Assembly (NCBI GenBank): GCA_949775045.1
Contig: OX459097.1
Span: 11,268,764 to 11,332,763, forward strand
Length of the DNA: 64,000 nt
DNA from: Metridium senile
Taxonomy: Eukaryota > Cnidaria > Anthozoa > Actiniaria > Metridiidae
Direction: 5' to 3'
The notes under the pieces were generated by a model that was not told the DNA's origin, did no database searches, and saw only the letters and a list, made by a program, of their open reading frames with translations. How positions within the stretch are numbered: position 1 is the first letter of the stretch; every line of letters starts with the position of its first letter. Shown here in pieces: positions 54,681-64,000 of the stretch. Made by a program: the position numbers and the translations under genes.

Positions 54681-57600
54681 ATGGCGGCAGATTTGCAAGC
54701 CAAAATCCAAAGATTAGGACAAAGATTGAAGGAAGAATACAACACAAAGTCGCCAGAACTTGACCTAGAGAGTGAAAAACACAAGCCACCTACAAGAGCG
54801 CTCTTGGGGCTGACGCTAAGTCCCGGGAGAAAGCCGCGACCTGGTAAGACATGTAGTTTTGTATATGGCACCAAACTTTTATTGATTGTACCAGAAGGCG
54901 AACTGGTCTTTCTTTTGTTCGATGATTGTTGTTGTCACTTGTAGGACTTGTCCTAGGGTCATTTTTGAACGATGTTGAGAGTTTTTTTCGGTGTTTTTTT
55001 GGTGTTTTTAACTCCCTAGAGACGTCGAACTATCAACGAATATTCGAAGACGACGTTTTATATTCGTTCGCCATTTTGACTCGTTGTTTTTCCTTGATTT
55101 TGATTGAAACTCAATTCACAAGAATATATATTTTTATAGGTTTAGATTGGTAGTTCTATATTCGTTGGCACCTTTTTAAAAGTGAATATTCGCTGTTTTA
55201 GTTGTTTTAGAACAACATTTTTGATGTTGTTCATGCTGATGGCGTATTTGTTGAAACGCTTGTAAAAATAGTGAAAAAATGTCACTTTTCTCAACGAAGA
55301 TGGCTATTTTGTCGAATCGATGCACTACTCGATCGATAATATAACTTGTAAAAGCTCTATATTCGTCCTTGTTAAAAATGATTGTGTTTGTTGTAAATTC
55401 AATTAGATTTTCGAAAATTTACTGACAAGGCAATTTTCCATTTTGTAAGTTATTGTTGATAAATTGAAATTGTTTTTGCTTTCATTACTATTATCATAAT
55501 GATGGGGATTATTATCGTCGTTATTATCATTATTATTAATATTATTATCAATAGATATATTATCTAAGATGGTATTTTATTAAGAATAATGAATATTATA
55601 TATCATTAAACTAATAAAATCAAAAACATAAAATGTCAATAATAATGATATGGAAATTGAAGTAATGGTGCTTAAACAACTTATTAGCCAAATGCAGGGT
55701 GAACATGGAGTAATAGTAACCAATACAATTTAGTCAACTGAAGGGTAAATTGTTTATCGGGCCTAAGGAGAATAATTGTTTTAGTATAAATACAAAGGTC
55801 ACTTGGAAAAATAAAAACAACTTTTAAAGAAAAAGTATTTATTTCGTATAAAGGAACCCGATGTGCTGGATTTTCTATAATTACCTGAGTATTAAATATA
55901 TATTTTAGTACTAATGTGGTTATTATATTAATGGAACCTAGTGATTAAACCGTATAGGCTGCATCAGTGTTAAAATATAGGCGATAGGCAATAAATCGAA
56001 ATTTGTAAAAATGAAATTAACTGATGTTTGAGCTTTAGCCCTTTGTTAGAGTAAAGGATTCTGACAAATAAAGGGCTAACGCTTGAAATGTCAGTAATTT
56101 TAAGGTGTAACACATTTCATTTTATTACCTGTAGTTATTATGATTATACTTTATAATTTATTTTAAATACACCTGGGATCAGACCATTCACTCTTACACA
56201 CACATATTTTAAATCAATAAGTGTTTATTATTATGATCATTATTATGCTCTTGTTGACAGAGTTGATATTTTTAATTTATAATAATAATTATAACTGAAT
56301 TAAAAATCAACAATGAAATATTTTTTTCTTATTATTTAGCTAACTTATCTGTCGATGGATCCTCTAAACCAAGAAGAAGATTCCATGTGAGAAAACTCAG
56401 CAACAAAGGAGGGGAAGATGAAAGGTAGAGTACAAACATTAAAAGTGTGCAACATCAATAGTACTAAATAGAGATATTTTAGATGGGTAATGGAATGAAA
56501 TTTGTAACACTGTAAAAAAAATGTTAACTTAAATTTACTGACGTTTCAAGCTTTAGCCCTTTGTCGCAGTAAAAGACGAAGGGTCAAAGCTTAAAATGTT
56601 GGTAAAGTTAAGTTAACAATTTATTAAATTTCATTCTATTACCCATCATTTATATCAAACACTGAAGCAGCCTATACCAGTCTACTTGCTATTTTACAGT
56701 GATATTTTATGCTAATTCTATTGTTTTCTATTGTTTAATTAGCACTTTTTAGTACTTATTAGTACTACTTGTTTCACAATAAATTTTTTGCACTATAGAG
56801 CCTATATATAGCAAATTTGCTAAATAGATATTCACTGAGCCTGAGGTTGATAATTGTTTTAGTATAAAATAATACAATAATTATAGTGATTATTTCAAAA
56901 AGTGAAAATAGTGAGAGCCTTTTTTGAAGAAAAACTGTCCATTTCTTATTTCTAAAATTGCATAGAGTATGTACACACAAATCAAGTTTAATTTTGATTT
57001 ATCTTTTTTATTTCAGCATTGAGAAGAAATTAAAGGAGATAAATAAACAAACTGGGATCCTTAGAGTTGAGGGGAAGGTGTGTATTCAAAAGAGATTTGT
57101 TCTTGAAATCAGGGAAATTTACAGTGCGAATCACAAAACTGTGGGTACCTAGAAATATTAAAAAAAAATTTTTTGTTCTTTGAACAACTCAGAAATTACT
57201 ATATCACGTCAAGAAGTTTGACTGATGTGTAATATGATAAGCGTTTTGTAGTTAGAGTTGTTTGTGAGTTGCTATACGAACAATAAATGATTTCTAAAAT
57301 ATTTCTTGGTGCCCACGGTTTTTCCATTCGCACTGTAATGGAAAATAGATATTGATTTTATTTGATTTTTTTTGTAGAAATATGAGTTCAACATTGATGA
57401 TCTGGAGATGCAGGATGAGATTGGATGTGGCACTTGTGGTCAAGTGTCTAAGATGAAGCATAAGAAATCAGGGCAGGTCCTTGCAGTTAAGGTACAACTG
57501 TCATTATAGGCATCACCAATCAGCATCATTATTTTTCTATCACTATCATCATTAACCTTATTATCATCGGTTGCCATTATAAAAAGATATAAAACTTGCT

Positions 57601-60600
57601 TGCTGTGTGCATTAATAAAGCACTTGGCAATTGTCAAAACACCCAAGAAGTGTTGATAAGCTTTGCGTTGTGCTTCTCTTGAAACTATTGTTTTCTGACA
57701 ATCCCAGCATGCTTTATAACTGTACACAGCAGGTGCTGTTTCTATTTCTTCACTATATCCATATTATTTTACAGAGAATGGCAAGAAGTCACAATAAAGA
57801 AGAACAAAAAAGAATCCTAATGGATCTTGAAGTAGTCATGAAAAGTCACGATTGTCCATTTATTGTCAACTGTGTTGGCTGTTATATATCACGGGTAAGT
57901 TATTACAAGTAAACCAATCCATTTCACAACCGTGGTACAGTAAACCCCGTTAATCGGGCTACCTGAGGGGACAGCCCAAAGTGGCTGTATTAACGGGGTG
58001 GCTGCATTAAGCGGGTAAATTTTATAGAAAATGTATGGGCATGCATTTTGTTGGGACCTAAAAAACTGGCTGCAATAACGGGTTGGCCATATTAAGCGGG
58101 TGGCCGAAAGGCGGGGTTCCACTATACCATATTAAAACACCAGGGGCCAGTTGTACTAAGACTGAATAAATTGTCTACTGGATAAGCACTACCCAGTCTG
58201 TAGAATTTGTAGGGATGTTTTTATCTACTGGATAAGGATCCATCTGCTGGATAGTGTTATTCAGGCTTCGCATAATTGGCTCCTGAATAGAGTGACTTGC
58301 ATACTCACAATTTCACATTCATAATATACAGTTATTTCAAAAAAAAGTTGAGTACTGCATAGTGCATTGTGGGTCTTATAAATATGAAAATATACAAATA
58401 AATATACAGCGATCTGCTCAACTATATAGAATCCACTAAAAATAAGATAAATAATAATGTTTATTTTAACATGACCCAAAATGCATTTCAGTATTTGAAT
58501 GTACTATTCAGTATTCAATGTTTTTTGAGATAGATGTAAAACTATTTTGTGTTATATTTGTAGTCTGATGTATTCATTTGTATGGAGCTGATGACTACAT
58601 GTCTGGACAAGTTAATAAAACAACTACAAGGACCTATACCTGAACATATTCTAGGCAAAATGGCTGTTGCAGTAAGTATATTTTGCACCATAAAAATACC
58701 CATATAGATATCCTTTCCTTAAGAAAAAACTGCACTATATTAAAGGTTACCCACTAGTAGTTTATTTATTAATAAATAAAAAATATAATTCCCGAAGAGA
58801 GATGCCACATGAATTTTTATGTGGTGTAATATTCTATAATTATTATAATTGTTTTAAAAGCTGCTTGCTCTTGAATCATTGCTATGTTTATCATCACCAC
58901 CATTAACATTTATCTTCATCATAGTTATCATTACCCTCATGAAATAAAGTTTTCATTGATTCATTAATGATTTACTGTAGTTTTCGTCTTTCTGTGAACT
59001 CAAGACATTCCCATGACCAGTTGTGAAATATGTTTTTGGCTGCTACTAATTAGTAGGCACCTTTTATGTTTTTGATTGACGGCAGCCAAAAAACGTATTT
59101 AACAACTAACCGTTGAAATGTCTGAGTTCGCAGAAAGTCAAAAACCGCAGTAATTCATTCATCCATCCATCCATCCATTCATTCATAGTAAATAAATTTG
59201 CTATGAATGTTGATTTGAATGGTAAAAATTGGAAAACTAAACTAATTACTATTTGTTCTTGTTTACAGATTGTCAATGCTTTGCATTATTTGAAAGAACA
59301 ACATGGTGTTATGCATAGAGGTAGGCATTTATCCCACCAGTTACATACAGTACTTTATTAAAACAAGGATAAATGCAGAGTTTACATTATTGTAGCTTAT
59401 GTGAAAATTGGAGAACACATCATTATTAATATTGCATTTATTTGAGGCTAGTCTAGTGTCAAAAACAATAGTTATTCTAATAGGTAAAGCATACATGTAA
59501 ATATGTGTGGCTGACATTTTACAGGTATATTAAGGGCTGACACAATAGTTATAGAGGGTTTTCATGGCAGCCATGTTTGTGGTCAAAACGATGGAGCTTT
59601 TCTCTCAAAGGAACTACAACCCTTTTTCATTCAAAAACTTTCTTTTGTACTTGCACACAAACATGGCTGCCATGAAATTCCACTATAGCATCATGTATCA
59701 TTCTGAATTAAAGACATCACTATACATAATAACTGCAGAACAAATTACATTATATTAACTAGAACATGTCAGTCTGTGTGATATTCCTAATGATGTATGT
59801 TATTATAATTGTAGATGTGAAGCCCTCCAATATGTTACTAGATTCAAGTGGTTGTGTCAAGTTGTGTGATTTTAGCATCAGTGGACGATTAGTTGACTCT
59901 AAAGCTAAAACAAAAAGTGCCGGTTGTGCTGCTTATCTTGCAGTAAGTATTTTAGTGCCATCCTCTATTTAAGGAGGCTCGAAATGGTTTTTCGAGCGCG
60001 CGCGCAATATCGCCAATTTTACAAGACCCCTCTGACGCATACAAAATGTATTTTTATTAATAACAATACAATGAAATGGTAGATTTTTTTTATTTTTTGG
60101 CAATTTGTTCCAATTAAGGTTTAGATTTAGTAGATACATTTTAAGAAAAATCTGTAATGAAAAACCATTTATATCTAGAAAAAATCATTTTTTAAATATT
60201 TTAAAGGTTTTGCATTACAGATTTTTTTTATTTTTCCTCAGTTGCAAGAACAGGTAGGGAACTAGACATGTACAAGTTTAAAAAAACTTTCACCTAAAGG
60301 ATTTGGAGATATCAGCTTTAATAAAGGAATTTCAGGTCCTTTTTGTAGCAGCCTGCTGTTGTCATGACAACGTGAAACGCAATAATTTAAAAAACAATGA
60401 TATCCTAGATCCATAAGCTTTAAAATGATATATCGGTTAACTGTATAGCTTCACAATAATGCTGCATAATATGCAATATACAGTAGGTATATCGATATAT
60501 ACAGAAACCATTTCGAGCCTCCTTAAGTAACATATCTACAATCTTTAAGAAAAGTGTCGGCATGAATGTCATTTTAGCACTGCTGAAATTTTACCCCCAC

Positions 60601-63418
60601 CCCCATCCCCCTTGCAATGTGGAGGAGGGAGTCATTGTTTGGTGCTTATGTGGTTGACCTATCAATGTGCTATCATTTCACAACAACATCTAATTGTTGG
60701 CAAGTTATTTTTACTGTGCGACTCGCCGTACCATTGTCACTTACAAACACTTTTGATTCATTTTTGACATTTTTCCATCTCAATGGACCAATCAGGTACA
60801 AGTTTATATCAACAGGCGGAGACTTTGATCTCTATAGTTGGTCCGATTGAGATGACAAAATGTCAAGATAATGTCAAAAATTCATCAAAAGTTTTTGTAA
60901 GTGACTACAGTTAATATTGATCATCTATAACTGTTACAATTTGTCTGGTTTGTTTTTTGTGTAGCCTGAAAGAATAGACCCTCCTGATCCAATGCACCCA
61001 GATTATGATGTTAGAGCAGATGTATGGAGTCTTGGAATATCTTTGGTAAGACTACATGATTCCAAAATACATTACAATTGCATAATTTATCCTCAATATA
61101 TATTGTACCTTACTTGAGAAGCTAGAGTTGATAGCTTCCATCATGGGTCAGCCAAGGTGTTCATTGTGTATTAAGCCTCATTGTGTATTAAGCCCACAGC
61201 AACACTGCAAAAACAATTTTGACCACACCACATAACAAAATTTCTCACCAAACACTACTAACACCACAGCTTTAAAATTCACTGCAGACCACAGCTTTGA
61301 GAAAAAGAAAACACCGCACACCGAAGGCATTTACATCACAGTAACACTGCACTTTGAGAATTTTTCACGGCAACACGGCAGAAATATCAATCAACACTAC
61401 AATCCTCCATTTCCCCCTCCTCATGTATTTTGGCCATTTGCACGATGATGTCATTTTACAACCAGTATTAGAATGCTTTACACATTTTTTTTGTTATACG
61501 GATATTTATTCCCTCTTGGGAATACTCTAACAATTGACTCTAATTAACAAAAGAAAGTAGGTAAAGCTTTCTGGTACTAATAGTCTATGACGCTATAATT
61601 CAAATGGCCTATTGAACTAAAATAAAAGGCTCATAAATTATTAATGTTTTAAGCCAAAGTATAATATTTGGTTTATTTGTAGGTGGAGCTTGCAACTGGT
61701 GTGTTCCCATACAGAGACTGTACTACGGAGTTTGAAGTCTTAACTAGAGTGATGGGTGAAGACCCTCCACAATTACCCAGTGATCGAGACTTCTCTCAAG
61801 AATTTTGCTCATTTGTAAATGAATGGTAATGATTTTACTTTCCTATTCATCCATTTCATTACTGAACATTTATTTTCCATATTCTCATTTCCCAATTGTT
61901 TGTTTCTGAAGAATTTTGCTCATTTGTAAATGAATGGTAATGGTTTTACTTGCCTATTCATCCATTTCATTACTGAACATTTATTTTCCATATTCTCATT
62001 TCCCAATTGTTTGTTTCTGAAGTATTTTGCTTGTTTGTAAATGAATGGTAATGGTTTTACTTGCCTATTCATCCATTTCATTACTGAAACATTTATTTTC
62101 CATATTCTCACTTCCCAATTGTTTGTGTCTGAATAATTTTGCTTGTTTGTAAATGAATGGAAATGGTTTTACCGTTCTATTCATCCATTCGATAACTGAA
62201 TACAGTTGACGTTTTGGAAAATACTACCTAAAAATAGTTAGAGGTTAAAGGAAAATGAACACTGGTCACCAGAGTTAAGATACAACATTTTTTACAGTGT
62301 GGACACTTCAACCAGGACCACTTAGACAAAACCGTCCAATGAAAAAACATTTAAACCAGACAGAGATTGAACTGATAACAGTATAAGCCAATTAATTATA
62401 AGGTTCTCATGCTCATAACATTCTTGAACTGAAAGCTACAATATGATTGGTTGGTTATCAATTCATCTAAAGTGGTCCCAGTTGGGGTGTCCGCACTGTA
62501 AATCGTTGATAACTTTTGACATGTGTCCTGACATGTTACAAATGAATCATTACAAATTACACATAGTTTGGACTTCCTGTGATAGGGTTCCCATGGTTTG
62601 GGCTTCCTTTGTTAAGGCTCTCGTATGCGACCATCTCTGGAAGCAACCACTTCCTCTTTGTCCTAGGGTGGTTGCTTACGAGAGAGTCAACTGTATTTAT
62701 CTTTCACATTCTCATTTCCCAATTTTGCTCATTTGTAAATGAATGGTAGGATTTTGCATTTCTATTCTTTCATCCTTATACCACATTTTCATATTCCCAT
62801 TTTTATCCTTCACATTGTTGTATTTCTTTTGTTTTTTAGTTTAATAAAAGATTTTAATTACAGACCTAAATATGACAAACTACTGGTAAGTGAAGAAACT
62901 TATTCTGACCACAGGCAGCCCAAACTCATAACTTGAGGTTGTATGTAATCAGCTTAAAAAAACTGCCTTTTTGTCGCTCCATTTAATAATTTAAGGCAAG
63001 ATTTTCTTTATACATTACAATTTCATTTTTGAGTAAAAGGGATATTTTGAGGTTTGACCTTACTCATAGAGAAGACATGTCTTCAAATGCACACTTGTTG
63101 ATTTGCTCAAAACCACTTTTAACAATGATTTTCACAGATAAAGAATGCTGAAATGTAAATTAAATCAGTAGTTTGTGGCTCAAGGAATAAAAATTAAGAG
63201 CACATAGCTACACTCACACCTCATTAGAATGTTATTTTACGCATGTGCTCATTTGCATGTTAAAATTGGGTTATATGAAAACGTTCTAATATAACTTTGT
63301 TGTGCAGTAATCTTAAGCTCATTATCATTATATTTTGCAGCAACATCCATTCATCAAAGAGTATGAGACCAAAACAGTAGATGTTGGTAATTGGTTAAAA
63401 GAAACATTAGGTAGCTGA
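54681..63418 (+). CDS. MAP2K7: dual-specificity MAP kinase kinase 7 (MKK7/hemipterous), with DFS instead of DFG
   Basis: Twelve coding exons in phase: 54681-54843, 56340-56424, 57017-57077, 57378-57491, 57775-57894, 58564-58671, 59269-59320, 59815-59942, 60965-61045, 61683-61825, 62840-62885, 63341-63418; 392 codons. The N-terminus has [19 protein letters not shown] and a JNK-docking-like [12 protein letters not shown]. Kinase domain: [10 protein letters not shown] (Gly loop), VLAVK (ATP Lys), [29 protein letters not shown] (catalytic loop), [20 protein letters not shown] (activation segment with the conserved Ser and Thr), [39 protein letters not shown]. In the family it phosphorylates JNK in stress and developmental signalling. 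The DFG glycine is replaced by serine (codon AGC, 59870 region), which is unusual. Introns hold MITEs and a duplicated splice-donor array. Confidence 0.93.
54844..56339 (+). other. MKK7 intron 1
   Basis: 1.5 kb with a degenerate hairpin element at 55955-56140 ('agctttagccctttgt'/'aagggctaacgct') and a fragment of the 'tttagtataaata' family at about 55775. No gene. Confidence 0.5.
56483..56690. repeat. hairpin element, 'TTTGTAACACCGTAAAA' family, copy 5
   Basis: 'gaaatttgtaacactgtaaa', 'agctttagccctttgtcg' and 'cgaagggtcaaagct', followed by the tail 'gaagcagcctatacca'. Diverged. It lies in MKK7 intron 2. Confidence 0.6.
57938..58124. mobile_element. pogo/Tigger-like MITE, copy 2
   Basis: The left tip is CAGTAAACCCCGTTAAT and the right tip GGGGTTCCACTA, flanked by TA. 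The interior 'gtattaacggggtggc' and 'aataacgggttggcc' match 34290-34478. It lies in MKK7 intron 5, about 45 bp after exon 5. Confidence 0.65.
58143..58283. mobile_element. MITE, 'GGGGCCAGTTGTACGAAGCC' family, copy 4
   Basis: Ends 'ggggccagttgtactaagac' and 'ggcttcgcataattggctcc', with 'ctactggataag' repeats inside. Adjacent to the pogo-like MITE in MKK7 intron 5. Confidence 0.65.
58974..59152. repeat. inverted-repeat element in MKK7 intron 6
   Basis: 'ctgtagttttcgtctttctg' pairs loosely with 'cagaaagtcaaaaaccgcag'. Inner 'ttttggctgctac' pairs with 'ggcagccaaaaaac'. Confidence 0.55.
59543..59692. repeat. inverted-repeat element in MKK7 intron 7
   Basis: 'tagagggttttcatggcagc' pairs with 'gctgccatgaaattccacta', and 'catgtttgtg' with 'cacaaacatg'. 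Confidence 0.65.
59973..60522. mobile_element. MITE bounded by TTAA in MKK7 intron 8
   Basis: Tips GGAGGCTCGAAATGGTTTTT and 'aaaccatttcgagcctcc', with TTAA at 59969-59972 and 60523-60526. It starts 30 bases after the exon 8 donor. Non-coding. Confidence 0.75.
60738..60905. repeat. inverted-repeat element in MKK7 intron 8
   Basis: 'gtcacttacaaacacttttg' pairs with 'caaaagtttttgtaagtgac', and 'atctcaatggacca' with 'tggtccgattgagat'. Confidence 0.7.
61801..62170 (+). repeat. tandem duplication of the MKK7 exon 10 3' end and donor, unit about 111-115 bp
   Basis: 'ttttgctcatttgtaaatga' plus 'atggtaatg' occurs at the exon 10 end (61803) and again at about 61914, 62025 and 62137, with 'cctattcatccatttcatta' and 'ttccatattctcatttccca' between. 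A further partial copy is at 62700-62748. Confidence 0.9.
62171..62839 (+). other. rest of MKK7 intron 10
   Basis: No gene. Words such as 'ggttgcttacgagagag' and 'ctctcgtatgcgaccatctc' near 62620-62680 form an imperfect inverted repeat. One partial copy of the duplicated donor sits at 62712-62748. Confidence 0.45.
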
Positions 63419-63559
63419 AACCCTATTTACTTTTGATATTATAATTATATTAGAAAATCATAATACTGGTCTTATACTTGGTGCACATCATCTTATAGAT
63501 TATACACCTGCCAATACTCCTGTTTCACATTATCTAGCACCGCTGTTCTATTTTACAAA

Positions 63560-64000
63560 AGGTGCATTTGCACAGCCTGGTGCACACTAGCATAGCTGCC
63601 CACCCTCCCGGATAATCCGGGATTCTCCAGAATTTGAGCCTTGTCTCCCGGTCTCCCGGATAAGATTGAAATCTCCCGGATAACAGATAAATCTCCCGGA
63701 TAATCGTAAAAATCGATAGATTTGCCTTTGATTTTATATGTACAGAGCTTTTTTTTTTTTGGTTCGGAACTTTTGACAAGAAACAAAATGGCGGAATTTC
63801 GGAGTTTTTTGATCAAATTGGCGGACCTTTTCTCAATTATCCTGAACTCAAGATTTGAATTCGTCAGGGGTTGGCAGCTCTGCACTAGGGGCATAAGCAT
63901 AAGCAACATATGCAGACTCAATTGGGCTTTGCTCATTAGCCGCACTTGTCTTTTCTCACACCTATTCAAGAAATGCTTCACTGAGTCTTATGCTTATGCG
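63560..64000. mobile_element. nested MITEs, running off the window
   Basis: An inner element (about 63593-63883) has 'agctgcccaccctcccggat' at the left and 'ggttggcagctctg' at the right, with repeated 'tctcccggataa' words. It interrupts an outer element beginning 'tgcacagcctggtgcacact' whose right part contains 'ggcataagcataagc' and 'ttatgcttatgcg'. The outer right end is cut by the window edge. Confidence 0.55.

Noticed and set aside
61920..62111. Minus-strand frame with an internal repeat
   Set aside because: Translation of the 111-115 bp tandem array in MKK7 intron 10.

Overview
This is animal nuclear DNA. It is AT-rich, with spliced genes whose short exons (45-230 bp) have GT/AG junctions, separated by introns crowded with transposon debris. 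Flotillin-1, ribosomal protein S5 and MKK7 (MAP2K7) can each be reassembled exon by exon. A rhodopsin-type receptor, several CR1/L2-like LINE pieces and many small inverted-repeat elements fill the rest. The mix (IS3EU-like integrase transposon, RPA-like OB-fold protein, recurring hairpin elements carrying a 'gacgaagggcta' motif) suggests a cnidarian, perhaps an anthozoan. That placement is inference from remembered families, not from a search.

Layout. 1-8.0 kb: a possible first exon of a minus-strand gene (944-1054), then a dense field of nested inverted-repeat elements. 8.0-8.6 kb: LINE 3' end. 8.95-9.84 kb: single-exon class A GPCR (minus) with one frameshift. 10-15 kb: elements and simple repeats, including a purine-rich tract and a 0.9 kb CA/GACA-type tract. 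15.1-24.1 kb: flotillin-1 (minus), 13 coding exons, 420 codons seen, last few codons missing. 24.1-25.2 kb: shared 5' region with the divergent RPS5 gene. 24.3-36.7 kb: RPS5 (plus), 209 aa, whose first coding intron holds a 4.9 kb long-terminal-inverted-repeat transposon with a LINE inside it, and an antisense OB-fold gene. 36.8-39.3 kb: a four-level nest of elements. 41.7-52.4 kb: a second flotillin gene (minus), truncated but in frame, interrupted in intron 4 by a complete 6.6 kb transposon (43539-50164). 52.7 kb: a SINE with perfect target duplication. 54.7-63.4 kb: MKK7 (plus), 12 coding exons, 392 aa, with a DFG-to-DFS change. 63.5-64 kb: more inverted-repeat elements.

The most notable object is the 43539-50164 transposon. 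It has matching ends, a perfect 6-bp target duplication (GTTTTA), nine 20-bp subterminal repeats at each end, an integrase-type DDE gene on one strand and, on the other, a spliced gene for a zinc-ribbon plus HECT-type ubiquitin ligase. An E3 ligase carried as cargo by a cut-and-paste transposon is the best candidate here for an under-described system. This copy is broken: the integrase has an internal deletion and the HECT frame is shifted.

The host genes are not an operon. Flotillin-1 (membrane scaffold), RPS5 (small ribosomal subunit) and MKK7 (JNK pathway kinase) are independent housekeeping or signalling genes. The only regulatory link the sequence suggests is the roughly 0.2-1.1 kb head-to-head region between flotillin-1 and RPS5.
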